DNA of 64,000 nt, from contig OX638370.1 of the NCBI GenBank assembly GCA_951812925.1, positions 106,034,897-106,098,896 on the forward strand, in the 5' to 3' direction. Positions 33,916 through 45,245 of this stretch are shown here, in pieces. Position numbers and translations under genes: made by a program. Under the pieces are notes generated by a model. The model was not told the DNA's origin. It saw only the letters and a program-made list of their open reading frames with translations, and searched no databases. The stretch's first letter is position 1, and the number at the start of each line of letters is the position of its first letter. Source of the DNA: Calliopum simillimum (lineage: Eukaryota > Arthropoda > Insecta > Diptera > Lauxaniidae).

Positions 33916-34538
33916 TAGGGGTCTGCACAAGACATCTTGAAATAAAGTGTACTTTTTTTTACACCTACATTTTTCACTGAACTGATGCATTTGATCCAAA
34001 AAATTCAAGATTCAAATCATAGTGTACACTGATTTCATTTTGACACTATTTACATTGTCTTGTTTTATCAGTGTGAAAAATAAACTTGGTTCTAAAAAAT
34101 ACATCAGTGTACTCTATTTTATAAAAACAAATACTTCAGGTCGCTGTAAAACGTGCGTGTAGAGAAACTACAATAAAATTTTTGATATGGTAACACTTGC
34201 AGAATTGTAGTAGCTTTCATTCATTTTTGCGACAGAGAGAGAGAGAGCGTAAACAAAAAAGAGGCACAAGAAGAGAGCGATAAACTACTCTCATCACACC
34301 ACTAGCATTTAGTAGTGTACACTACTACTACAGTATGCAACTAAAATAACTGAAACAAATCAAACAAGACAAATTAGCACAGCATTTGTTTATTTTCTTT
34401 CAAATTCTAGTTCTGTCAAGACATTTACTCACGACACTGAACTAGAGCATTTGATAAATAAAAAACAGGTACAAAATATAACGTATCTTGAAACGAAATG
34501 CCTTAAAACGCAAACAAGACGTCTTGTGCAGACCCCTA
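33916..34538. mobile_element. 623-bp hAT-type element with 8-bp target duplication
   Basis: TAGGGGTCTGCACAAGAC at 33916 is mirrored by GTCTTGTGCAGACCCCTA ending at 34538, a perfect 18-bp TIR. GACCGTAC flanks both ends exactly (33908-33915, 34539-34546). No transposase is encoded, so it is non-autonomous. The perfect TIR and duplication imply a fairly young insertion. Confidence 0.95.
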
Positions 34539-34546
34539 GACCGTAC

Positions 34547-34770
34547 CAAAGGGCCGAGGTACCATTTCGAAGCAAAAGTAATCTCATACATATTATGAGC
34601 CATAATAATCAGTTATTTGACCGGTATAGTTTTTTTAACATAATGCCATCAATTCCACGCCATCGAGTCAATTTTTCGTAAAAACAGAAAACAATTATTA
34701 TCATTTCTAACAAAATGTCACCCGATTCATATTATGACACAACTTTTGCCTCAAGTTTAACCGATCACGC
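34547..34770. mobile_element. MITE, 'AAAAGTAATGTCATAAT' family, copy with both arms
   Basis: AAGCAAAAGTAATCTCATA at about 34571 and, inverted, CATATTATGACACAACTTTT at about 34733 form the arms. Read in reverse complement, the whole unit aligns along its length with the nested copy at 59880-60139, including ATGGCATTATGTT-type and TTTTTACGAAA-type interior sequence. It begins directly after the hAT element's right target duplication. Confidence 0.75.
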
Positions 34771-36120
34771 CCATTTTTTGATGCCAGATAGTCTAGTAAT
34801 ATTGTTTTCATCTGTGCCAAATTTCATGCGTCTAGCCTTATCTGTTTGTTTACAGAAGGGCCAATCACGACTCAGCAGGGCTATCAAGGTTCAACATACA
34901 AAACTGGAAAAATCAAGAAAATTTATTTTCGCCATTTGGAGCCGATTGACGACCGTTTGTCATGACCTTGTATATAAAGGCCACCCAATAAATATAATAA
35001 AGTGAAAAATCTTTCATTTTTCATATGTAGATAGAGGATATTGCATTTCACAAAATTTATTGCTGTAGATAGTGAATTTCTTTAAATGGAAAAAAGTAGC
35101 TCTGGAAGCAAATTTTTCGTTTGGACCTAATATCATAGATGCCATTTGTCTCAATGAAGGTTTCACCATCAAAAACTAATAACTAATTTTCGTGAAAATT
35201 GTAGATAGAGGGTATTGAATATAAGCCGCCGATATAAACTTTAGAAAAATTCAACATAAATTTTAAGGGTTGCTTTCAAAAATTTATTTTAAATCTTCCT
35301 TTTTCTTACGTTCGCCATTATAATTACACACTAAGAAACTAAAAAAAAACTAAAAAAAACTAAAAAAAAAAAAAAAAAAAAAGGTTGGCAACCCTCAAAA
35401 TTTTTGTAAAATTTTAGAATTTTATCTGAGCTAAAAGTTTCAATTTAGTCAGAAATAGTAAGAATTTTAAAAATCACCACGTGGCAACCCTAAAAATTTA
35501 TGTTGAATTTTTAAAAAGTTTATTTAAGTGTTTTAAGACACCATTTTTTTATTTTATAAACAAATAGTTTAAGCAAAAATAACAAAAAAAAAAAAAAAAA
35601 CTGGTGGAGGGTTACTAAATGGAGAATGATGAAACGGAGAATGACGAAATGTTGCAAAAACAGTAATATCACAATGAAAATCACAATTTTTTTTTTTAAG
35701 TGGAAAATGATGGAAAGGCCCCCTTGTATTGTTTATTGTTTTACTTATATAAAGATAAAATAATATGTTTAGTTATATAAAAAAAACTTACGCGGAGAAT
35801 GATGCACACTTGCGTTCTTTACAAAATTTTCAAAACTTTTTTAAAAAAAAAAACATACGAACACTCACTGTTGAAAAACCAAAACTGACTGAGCTAAAAA
35901 TACAATGAATCTCCTCTTTCTCTTCACTTTCTAAGAAGCGGTTAGGGACAGTACGGAAAATGACATCTTAATACTTTATGCTATAATTTCATGTTAAAAT
36001 ACCATATATTATTTTTCTTTTCAAGCAACTCGTATAGAAGTTCTCGCTTAGTGTTTGTATTAAATAGTTAAAATATCAAATTTTAAATTTGTGTGCCACG
36101 GGACATTGAATGGTAAATTT
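34771..36120. other. AT-rich stretch without a recognised gene
   Basis: Includes long A-runs near 35343-35382 and a diverged inverted repeat (35253-35290 versus 35498-35535, sharing AAAATTTATGTTGAA). No coding signal supported. Confidence 0.4.
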
Positions 36121-36124
36121 TGTG

Positions 36125-36720
36125 GAGACTTCACCCATTCACACTTCACTATTCACACTTCACTGTTCACCATTTATAACTCACAACTTCTGTATTCACA
36201 CTTCACTGTTTAAATTTTCCTATTAACCATTCACCCTCAACGCTGAACTTTACTACTCATACTTCACTAATTCATACTTCACTTTTTACACTTCACTTTT
36301 CTTATTTTACTATTCACACTTCATTATTCACCTTTCACTGTTCACACATCACACTTTACTTCACTATTCATTTTCACTATTTACCCTTTACTATTCATAC
36401 ACTATTCATACACATTCATTATTCACCCATCACCATTCACACTTCACTATTCGCCCTTCACGGTTCAGACTTCACCCTTCGCACTTTACTTCACTATTTA
36501 CCCTTCACTATTCATACTTCACTATTCACCCATCACCATTCACATTTTACTATTCACCCTTCATTATTCTTATTTTACTGTTCACACTTCACCCTTCACA
36601 CTTTACTTCACTTTTCATACTTCATTATTTACCTTTCACTATTCATACTTCACTATTCACCCATCACCATTCGCACTTCAATATTCACACTTCATTTTTC
36701 AACCTTCACACGACAAGACT
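36125..36720. repeat. TTCACACTTCACTATTCAC minisatellite
   Basis: About 600 bp is built from permutations of TTCACACTTC, ACTATTCACC and CTTCACTATTCATA. The basic period is about 13 bp (TTCACTATTCACA-like), with longer blocks such as ACTATTCACCCATCACCATT repeated at about 36410, 36520 and 36650. Base content is strongly C-T on this strand with almost no G. Confidence 0.92.
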
Positions 36721-37820
36721 TCAAATTTCACACAGACACAGACTTCTCATTAAACTTAATTTTTGAACTTTTTTCAAATTGCTTTCAATTTTGAGATACT
36801 GGAAGTTTGACAATTTTATATAACAAAAATTATCTGAAACCTAAAATCTCCTTCAGAGTAACGTTTATGCTATGGGTAACCTTTTCTTTTCTTTAATTTC
36901 AACAATCGAACAAAAACAGCGCTATTTGGGTATATCAGTTTCCTAAATCTATTTTTTGCGTATCTAATAATCTTAAGCTGCTACTGTGAAAAATCAAAAA
37001 TGACCCACAAATTTACAACAACAACAACAATTTAAGCTTAAAAATATTAACGCAAATTGAATAAAAGTGTAAAACTTAAGACGCTGCCGCACCAGTAATG
37101 GCAAATGATGACATAAAATTTCTTGCAAATTGTGCGTCTTCTTTTTTGGTAAATGAAATTCTTTTAAATTTTTTTAAAAGTTTTTCTTTCACCACCATGT
37201 CATTCTAATATTCTCGTATATTCTTCTACATTAATTTTATATTTTTTTCTTTTATTACACTGTCAATATAAATGAAAGAGAAAAAAAAGAAAAACCTCAT
37301 TACATGCATTTAATGGATTTTTTATTTTTCATTTGAGTTATCGCCAGCGGCACAAAGTCACGGCCATCAATGGATGGATGACTTTTTAGCCACTGACAAT
37401 TGACAGTTGTGAGTTTGATATTTAATACCGTTTTTCTTTAGCGTTTTGACAACAAAAATAACAACTTTGCTGAAGAGTCTTCTTTAATCATTTCCACTTC
37501 TACACAATTTCCATTTTTTTTTTCCACTATAAAAGTTCTTGGTGGTGTGCTGCATTAAAATATAAGTAAATTTTGGATTACCATGTGAATAAGATTTTTG
37601 TTATGAGCTTTTGCTTAGAATTGACCATTATAGGTAATTTGAACAGATTTCATGGCAAAAAAAAAAAAAAAACAACGCATGAATTTTCAGGTATAAAGGG
37701 TTTGTATACCAAGTTGTAGCATATATTTTATACCCAATTTGTTGTGGATTTATATTTATTCCAATTTGGTTTGAACTTTATACCCAAATTATTTGCTATG
37801 TAGTTATCAAAGCATATCTA
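36721..37820. other. AT-rich stretch without a recognised gene
   Basis: No coding signal, terminus or repeat that I can support. Confidence 0.4.
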
Positions 37821-37834
37821 CCCTATAGGAAATT

Positions 37835-38055
37835 CAACTGGTTTAAAAGCGGTTAAAAACTACTTTTTTTTCAACCACAACCGGTTGAAATTCTGACTTT
37901 TTTCCTTGCAAGGGACTAGTTTATTTAACATGGCGATGTCATAGGGGTAAGGCAATAGTCCTACTCTGCATATATTTTCAACTGGTTTAAAACCGGTTTA
38001 TTTTAAATCGGTAAATAGTTAATTGCCCTACATTGCGTATATTTTCAACTGGTTT
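37835..38055. promoter_or_regulatory. Cluster of Grainyhead-like motifs
   Basis: Five matches to the Grainyhead consensus (AACYGGTT type) occur in 220 bp: AACTGGTTT at 37836, CAACCGGTTG (palindrome) at 37878-37887, AACTGGTTT at 37980, AACCGGTTT at 37991 and AACTGGTTT at 38047. Two of the sites sit in a ~70-bp direct repeat (TATATTTTCAACTGGTTTAA), so the cluster partly reflects local duplication. An epidermal or gut enhancer is possible but inferred from motifs alone. Confidence 0.3.
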
Positions 38056-38291
38056 AAAATTGATATTTTTTCAATTGGTAAATATTCAATTGACCAAATC
38101 TGGTTGCAATTCCACAGAACTTCAATAATATATAAGTTTTCAATTTAATTGAAACATTCATTGGGGATTCATATGGGAACTCAAGTTTCAGAGACAAATA
38201 ATAATAATATTAAATAATAAAAAATATCTTGGAATTAGTATTATTCTATGTTAGAACATTAATGAAAATTAAATAGGAGCTTAAAGAAAAA

Positions 38292-39175
38292 CAATATAAA
38301 GAAGACTTAAACATTGCACAAAAATCTGGATCAGGAAGAAAAAACTCCAACAACTCTTTCGAAGAGCTCCGAACACTTCTGTCAGAAAAGCAGCTCATGT
38401 AATTAAATGCTCTGATACCTTTGTGTGCAGAGCCAAAACTAATGCTGAGCTGAAGTCGTATAAACTTCAGTGAGTTCCAGATCGCAATGCGATAAAGAAT
38501 TTAGAAGCAAAAAAAACGAGCTAAAAGAATTGAGGTCTAATTTTATAAAAAAATGTACGTGCTGTGTGATGGATGATGAAACCTATGTTCTGGCAGACTT
38601 TTCACAACTTCCGGGTCAAGATTTTTATATGGCTGATGGAAAAGGTAATATTCAGGAAACACTACCGGACAAAAAAGCAAACAAAATTCCCTAAGAAGTT
38701 TCTTATATGGCAAGCCATTTCCAGTTGTGGCAAAAGAAGCCAAGCATTTGTAAGTATAAAGTAGTTCCTTCAAAAATGGTTTTTGCCTTTCTTAAAACAG
38801 CACAGAGTGCTTACATATTTCTGGCTCGATTTAGCACTATGCCACTATGGAGAAAAGGCCCTTGAGTGGTATGCAAATAATAATGTAAATTTCGTTCGAC
38901 GGGAGGCAACCCCACCCAACTTTCTAGGAACTCCAGCCTGTGCAGAGATATTGGGAACATTGAAGAACACATGAAAGTTATCTCAGGACATGTCTGACTT
39001 CAAGCGTAAATGAACCGGCTCCTACAAAAAGGTAACGGAAGCAATTATTAAATTGTTAACGATAGGATTCCCTGAAAAGGTGGATAGATTTATTAATTCC
39101 GATTAACGTTCCAATGTTTTAATGTTTTATGAATTTCTATGATATATTAATAAATTCACATATTTTTAAGAATTT
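38292..39175 (+). pseudogene. ITmD37E-like transposase pseudogene, copy D (truncated at both ends)
   Basis: The plus strand matches copy C almost base for base from AACAATATAAAGAAGACTTA to CACATATTTTTAAGAATTTT. It shows CCVMDDETYVLADFSQLPGQ, a one-base change that shifts the frame after NIQE, a deletion after RSQAF, and YFWLDLALCHYGEKALEWYA. The Glu-bearing block is replaced by the same aberrant LGTPACAEILG sequence. The 5' part including the helix-turn-helix is missing. At the 3' end the element stops at a TTAA (39176-39179) where piggyBac copy 2 starts; copy C continues past the corresponding TTAA to its TIR. Confidence 0.82.
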
Positions 39176-39179
39176 TTAA

Positions 39180-40917
39180 CCCATACGGCACAGTTAAAAC
39201 GCATTACCCGAATGTACACCAAAATCATTTTGTAACTTTTTCACGCAGGCTTGTTGTTTTTTATGTACGTAGAAATGTTTGATCTATCATTTGATGCATT
39301 CCACGCGTAAATATTTCATCAACTTTTCAAGTGTGAGCGGAAAGGAAATGATCATTGAAAAGTTATTCGAAAAAAATCGATTTTGGCATTGGGACATCGG
39401 CGAGATGGAAAAAATTATTTATTTAAATTTCGATTTTGAAAAAAGCAATTATGGCAAATTGAAGAGTAATGCAGTAGTTTCTAAAGTGCACTTATAATTT
39501 TCCATACATATTTCCTTACTAAGTGATAGACCTGAATAGATTTTAAGTGTGCCATATAGCATCACTGGCGCGAACCGCTTATAAAAGTTATAACGCGTAG
39601 AGCAAAGGTGTCATCATCACAGGATTTGCTCTTGAGAAGGGTAGGTAAAGATACGGTTGTTTAATTTCCATTTATTTTAATATTTTCAATTTATATGGGA
39701 AACATATCTACCTGAGGGGTGTTTGAATACTAAAAAACCCACCCTGTGTGAATGGGTCTGGGTGTCATATGAATTTTTCGAGCGTTTTTTTTTTTTTTTT
39801 TGAAGATGTGCTGTCAATGATTGTAGATAGATTTAAATATTGTGGAACATTCCTATACTGGGACTATGCTTATCTTTGGTTACAATTTTTGTAGTTAATC
39901 GTGAAGATTATTGCATCACTAAAAGGCATGATTTCTGCTGGCATGTCTCGAAATAGTCTCAATCAAATAAGCCGTTTTATTCACTTTACACTGAAAAAAC
40001 ACATTGATCCCTTGTACCCGGAGCATTATTTGATGAGTCCATGATACCATATTTCAGACCGCTCTCCTGCAAACAGTTTACTCGAAGCAAACTTCTACGA
40101 TTTGGACACATTGCATGGTGTCTGAACACCCCTGGAGGGTATTCGGAGTCCTTTGGTATTTACCGAGGGAAGTATTGTTATATTCACTTTGTGGCACCTC
40201 TATTAAAAATGATCAACGCCCTTCCTGACGACGTTCGTGCCCTCCTATTTCACTTTTACTTCGATAATTTATTAACTGGAATCCCAGTTTTAAATTATTT
40301 GCAAAGCCTATGCTACAATGTAATGGAAACCATAAGAGAACACTGCATACCACACAACTGCCCACTTCCTGGAATGACATCATGAAAAAATAAAAAACAA
40401 GAGGGCATATCAAATTTGCAGAAAACAAGGAATTTGGTATCGCCATTGTAAAGTTGAACGATAATAATTGCGATTTAGTTGCTTCTACTTCAGATGGAAG
40501 GGATCTAAAATCGATGGGTACGCGCTTTTGTATAACAGAATGGAAGCGTATAATGATCGAACGCCTATAGGCAGTCGAACCATATAATAAATGTATGGAA
40601 GGAACTAATCGAATGGATCAAAATTCACGTTTTGATGGAATCACTCATTACGTTGGTGAATGTGATCGACTTCGATGTAAATATAGACCATGTAAAAACC
40701 AATTCGAAATAGGTTCATTAGATGCGATGCAGATTTATGCGTAGATGTTTCGCCAAGAGGTTCCCGCCAGTGATGCCATATGGCATCAGGGCACCATGGA
40801 AAAATGGGGCATGGTCGCTGAAAAAGCTAACCGGATTTGAACTCAGGGACCTTCTTTTACTTCCCAAACAAAAATTCAAAATCAAATTCAAAAAAATAAG
40901 TGCTGGCGGAGAATGGG
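39180..40917 (+). mobile_element. piggyBac-type element, copy 2
   Basis: TTAA at 39176-39179 and 40918-40921 bracket a 1.74-kb element related to copy 1 at 16825-18427 in opposite orientation. The right end reads GTGCTGGCGGAGAATGGG before TTAA. The left end has lost about 18 bp and reads CCCATACGGCACAG where copy 1 has CCCAATCCCCGCCAGTGATG before ACGGCACAG. It carries a longer transposase remnant than copy 1. Confidence 0.85.
39850..40740 (+). pseudogene. piggyBac-family transposase pseudogene (copy 2)
   Basis: Blocks in order: NREDYCI near 39898, SNSLNQ-type FIHFTLKKHIDP around 39980, LDTLHGV near 40110, INALPDDVRALLFHFYFDNL at 40217-40270 with the catalytic Asp, and LLTGIPVLNYLQSL. Then, with a frame change, IREHCIPHNCPLPGMTS and KKKTRGHIKFAENKEFGIA, KLNDNNCDLVASTS with the next acidic residue, and YNKCMEGTNRMDQN. 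The last is the piggyBac MGGVDRMDQ-type motif with the third Asp. It is fused to RFDGITHYVGECDRLRCKYR, the Cys-rich C-terminal zinc-binding region, by an internal deletion. Several stops and frameshifts make it inactive. Confidence 0.85.
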
Positions 40918-40921
40918 TTAA

Positions 40922-43260
40922 GGTAAAAAATTCTGAGTTTTTTTGATCAGTTATATGAGTTCTATCATGGAAGTTTTTCGACAAGTGCGTGGATTTTACA
41001 CATAAGATGTTAGATACTAGCTTTATTTCAAATTGTTTGCCTCCAAAATAGCACAAATTACTCATTGTGCGCTATATAACTCTTGTTTGATGAATAACAA
41101 AGTATATAGCGCAAAAATGTTTTTGATAGTGAGAAAATGTGGCGCATAATCACTTAAATTGTAGAGTTTTAAGTCGTTTTTGTTGTTATTTTTGTTGTTG
41201 TTTTTGTTGCTATTATTGTTGTTGTCAAGAACTACTTTCATTCAAAAACAACAGCGTGTGCAGAACAGGTAGAAAATGGCCAAGTGCTTGTGCCAAAGCC
41301 ATTACCACCATCAATGTCCCAATGAAGTTTTGTGATGTACCTCACTGACAACTTTTTCTTCAACAAAATGACAAAAAAATGAAAAAAAAAAAAATGTCAC
41401 TTTTATTGCTTCTTTATAAGCGTAACGTGTTAGATTCTTTATTTTAAAAACTGACAGCAACTGACAAAAATAAATTAAAACTTCCAAGTGTCGCACCAAA
41501 AAAAAAAAAAAAAAAAAACGTGCACTGCAACTTTCGATTGAATGAAAAGTGCCCACGTAAGAAAGTAAAAAATAAAAAAAATAAAAATACCAAAAAATAT
41601 AAAAACAAATACATAAATTTAAATTACTTTTTATTTTCAGTTTAATTTCTTTCAGCCACCTTTGTAAATTTCTCACATTTTTTTTTTTTTTTTTTTTTTA
41701 ATTATGATATTAAGACTTCTTCCACACAAACTTTGATCAAGCCGAAGCTTAGTAAATGTAAAGTTTCCCTTTTTTGGTAGTTCACATTTGAAAATTTTGT
41801 TTTTCGACGTGTAAATTGCCTTTGATTGGACTGAGAGTAGAATATTATTCTTCTTGATTCCCCCTAAAATTCCAGTGATAGTTTTAGAATTCTCTCATGT
41901 AACTCTTAAGGGGAGCATATGACCAAAATGAAACGTCTGCATCTAATGCAATTTCTTTTAAATCTCTACACAATTTTTTTTGATTCTTGGATTTTCTTCT
42001 CCAACAAACTTTACCAGGTTACTGCCTTTTGGTCTACATGTTCCCTACTACTCATTCTCATGCACAAAGATGATTTTTTTTTATAAAACAAATAGAATCA
42101 TTGAATTACTCAGTTGTGCAGTTGTATTCCTAATAAGCCTGATTAAACCATATGTGTTAAGATAAATCTTCAACTTCCATACATAAAATTTAAGAGCAGC
42201 TTAGGCAGTAAATAACTCCAAGCAAATTGAAAATTAATTGCTCAAATTTATTTGCATTGATTGAAAAATACTCGCATTACCTAATAAACACCACATGCAA
42301 AATTCAATTTTAATTTATTGGTAACAAGACATTGACCTAATTCAACAAATGATAAATAAAATTATTTTTGTGTATGTAAATAGCTTTGAATTTTGTTTAT
42401 TGCTAATTAAACTTAGAGATTTACATGTAAATATTTGAACACTTAGAGTGTAATTACTCTTCAGTAGAGAAAAATAAAAGATTTTTGTTTTAGAATAATG
42501 CACACTTGCATTAACACTTACTTTTTACTTTACTGGACTGATATGTTTTACACAATTATCAGCACTGTAGTCAAACTCGCATTGAACTGCTTTACCAATT
42601 GCAGTCAGTGCGATAATGCCATCTTCATAGCTTTCGGTTATAGCCAGTTGATATAAGAACATCAGCTGTTTTCTGACGCATCTACAGGGTGCACTGAAGT
42701 TTATTTTGGTATTACCAAAATTTTATTGCATACTTTTAGGCTTCAATTAATTTTCATTTACATTACAATTTATTTAGACAATATGAACTTAAGTTTATCC
42801 TTTTTATACCCTACTTCACCGCACCAAACATTTAAAATCGCAGAAGAATCGCATTTGATTCCCCAAGATGAATCCGCATATGATCCCCAGAAAGCGTCCA
42901 CAGACGACTCCCCAAGATGTTTTTTAAAGCGAAAAAAAAACCTGAAAAAAAAATATATAAAATATTAAATATAAAATGGCGATATAAAAATAATTTCATA
43001 AGAAATTGCCAATTTTTGTGCAATTATCTGTCAAAATTTATGTGCCGCTCAAAATATACCGTGCTTCGTAAAAAAACCGGGCCTCAGAAATATTGAGCTT
43101 AAGAAAAAAAAATTAATTATTTTTTCAAAATTTCTCAGCAGCTGATGTCATGTCGTTGTCTGCTATCTTTTATCGTCTAAAACTTATCTGGAAGAGTTGT
43201 AGGTTATTCGTGAAGAAGTTTGATTTTATTTATTCGCTTTGGACCGTTTTTTGTGTAATT
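40922..43260. other. Gene-poor stretch
   Basis: A hairpin TGCGCTATATA...TATATAGCGCA lies at about 41075-41115. GTTGTT/TTGTTG runs at 41175-41225 and A- or T-runs at 41500-41520 and 41680-41700 are low complexity. No gene recognised. Confidence 0.4.
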
Positions 43261-43277
43261 TTTTTTTGGCACTAAGC

Positions 43278-43713
43278 GATGGGGAAATGTCGACAATATT
43301 TTGGCTATAACCAGAGCTATAACCGGGCCCTCTAAGTGACCGATTTCGGGCCAAATTTTAAAAAAAAGAATGTTATTGCTCTAATCGATGGGGAAAGGTC
43401 GAAAATAGATTTTGGACATGACCAGAGGTGCCTTCGACCCCGCTAAGTGACCGATTTCGGCTTATTTTTGAAAAAAAATTTTATTGCTGCAATCGATGGG
43501 GAAAGGTCGAAAGTAGATTTTGGTCACGACTAGAGGTGTCTCTGACCACGCTAAGTGACCGATTTGAGCCTGGTTTTAAAAATAAAAAATTTATTGCTCC
43601 AATCGATGGGGAAAGGACGAGAAAAGATTTCGGACATGACTAGAGGTGTCTTTGACCACTCTCAGTGACCGCTTTGGGTCCTAAGGGTCCAGAAGAGTGT
43701 AAAGAGCGATCGC
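43278..43713. repeat. Tandem repeat, ~109-bp unit, four copies
   Basis: Four units begin GATGGGGAAA at 43278, 43387, 43495 and 43605, spacings 109, 108 and 110. Each unit continues with GTCGAAA...GATTTTGG, CCAGAGGTG, and CTAAGTGACCGATTT. The middle two are the most alike, the first and last more diverged, as expected for unequal exchange. Confidence 0.9.
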
Positions 43714-43904
43714 GCGTTGAAGTTTTGTTGCACAAAACTTTCCTGGAAGAGTTGTATACTCATCGCGAAGATGTTTGATTTGCAATGACCTTCCAGAAGA
43801 CTGTAAAGAGGAATCTTCGGTTACTCGCGGAAAATTTTTATCGCTCATGGCTCTCGTGGAAAAGTTGTAAATTTAACCCCAAAAAGTTGGAAGATTGTCC
43901 GCTG

Positions 43905-44620
43905 GGACCAGGGTTATATTCACTTTGTCTCTTCTACCGCAGAGTAGGAGGCATGGCAGATATGGAAAAAATGTGACCGGGTCTATGAAAAGGGAGCTAA
44001 CGTGTCATTTTCCACTTTTTCGCCGATTCGAATAGAGTTTAAGTTTCAAATAGTCCTAATTTGTTGAAAACTTTACTTAAAATTGAAGAGAAAGTACATA
44101 TGTATATGAAAAAATTTATTTTTCTGAAAATCTGGAATAAGGTGATAGAGATTAGGGGGGTTATCGTGAATAAATATTACCAGGAAATTTTTCTCAGACT
44201 TCAGTAGATAACACTGATATCATTTCAAAATTGATCGTTTAGAAATCCAAAACTAGCAACTAAACGCGATTAACTACGATACTATTCCGAGCAGAAACAG
44301 ATAATGCGGAGGAAATGGAACAACTTACGAGAAACTGGCAAAATGAGTTGTTTATCTTTAATAAATATTTTCGCGAAAACTTGTTTTCACGTGTAAGCCC
44401 TCTTTTCATAGCCTAGAGCACGTGTACATAAATTCTCTATCAGTATTACTTCTTGCGTAGATATGGACATATTTTCTGTCTGAAATTTTATACGCTGCTT
44501 TCGATAGTTCAAGGTCATTGAAACTGAGGAAAATCAGCCAAAGGACACGCCTACCGCCAATACAAAAAAATTGTTTGAAATGCTATATTAAGAGCAGTAT
44601 TTACGAGAATGCAATCAACA
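43905..44620 (+). mobile_element. DINE-1/Helentron-like element, partial and interrupted copy
   Basis: The start CCAGGGTTATATTCACTTTG and GCAGAGTAGGAGGCATGG corresponds to 10147-10205 of the complete copy. AAGGACACGCCTACCGCC...TACAAAAAAATT at about 44535-44570 corresponds to 10400-10440. The spacing between the two is about 0.5 kb against 0.2 kb in the complete copy, so something unrelated has been inserted between. The 3' end is missing. Confidence 0.65.
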
Positions 44621-44663
44621 TTTATACTTATGTATACTAGAAACAAAAAAAAAAAAATTAACT

Positions 44664-44735
44664 GACCGGCGCCGGGATACGAAACTTGGCCCTTCCGAAT
44701 GGTAGTCAGATACATATCCACTGGGCTGCTTCCGA
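44664..44735 (-). other. tRNA-like relic with A and B boxes
   Basis: On the minus strand GCCCAGTGGATA resembles an A box and GTTTCGTATCCCGG (44685-44672) a B box, with spacing like a tRNA gene of about 72 nt. It is followed by T-rich sequence (44641-44657 as A-rich on plus). The stems are imperfect. A tRNA pseudogene or a SINE head; which one is not decided. Confidence 0.4.
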
Positions 44736-44961
44736 ATATGATGTAGAAGCAAAAAAATTTGTATATCAAGAAAATGTCTGTCCAAAAATATAAATTGTTA
44801 CTAAAATTATAAAAGTCAAAATGACTCTATATTTTTGTGGTACTTACCTTACTCGCGTAATGTGAAAATTATGATACTCATTTTTGTGCGTGAAAAAAAT
44901 AAAGTTATTTTGACTAGAATCATAAATTCAAAATGACCACACATTTTTTTTCTGAAAGTGC

Positions 44962-45085
44962 AAATTACCTTACATATAGTCAAATGTAGGAAATTTGTAG
45001 TAAATATTCCTTTATTATTTAACTACATTTGACTTGTAAATGTGACTTTACGGACCCATCAAATAGTTCATACGTAAGGTAATTT
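44962..45085. repeat. Small foldback unit
   Basis: AAATTACCTTACATAT at 44962 is mirrored by ACGTAAGGTAATTT ending at 45085, and inside lies AGTCAAATGTAG...CTACATTTGACT. Probably a short palindromic MITE. Confidence 0.5.
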
Positions 45086-45179
45086 ATACTTGAAATTTAG
45101 TGTTGATTACTTTAATTTTTCGACTAGCCAATATAGTAAAAATTATTATACATATTTTTCTCCGTGTACACTCGAAATA

Positions 45180-45245
45180 GTTAAACCAAGCTCAGAACAG
45201 AAACAAGGTGAACTCAGACAAAAGGGCGTGGCACCTCCCATACAA
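45180..45245 (+). repeat. DINE-1/Helentron-like internal repeat fragment
   Basis: One unit with AAGCTCAGAACAGAAAC and GGGCGTGGCACCTCCCATAC of the internal repeat remains, without either terminus. Confidence 0.6.

Noticed and set aside
34715..35005. A 96-codon plus-strand frame.
   Set aside because: It starts inside a MITE arm and continues into unrelated DNA; no domain recognised.
36125..36720. Possible CRISPR-like array.
   Set aside because: Units are contiguous degenerate repeats with no spacers of constant length, in eukaryotic DNA; it is a minisatellite.
41311..41676. A 121-codon minus-strand frame rich in Phe and Tyr.
   Set aside because: It crosses homopolymer A/T runs; no domain and no plausible start context.
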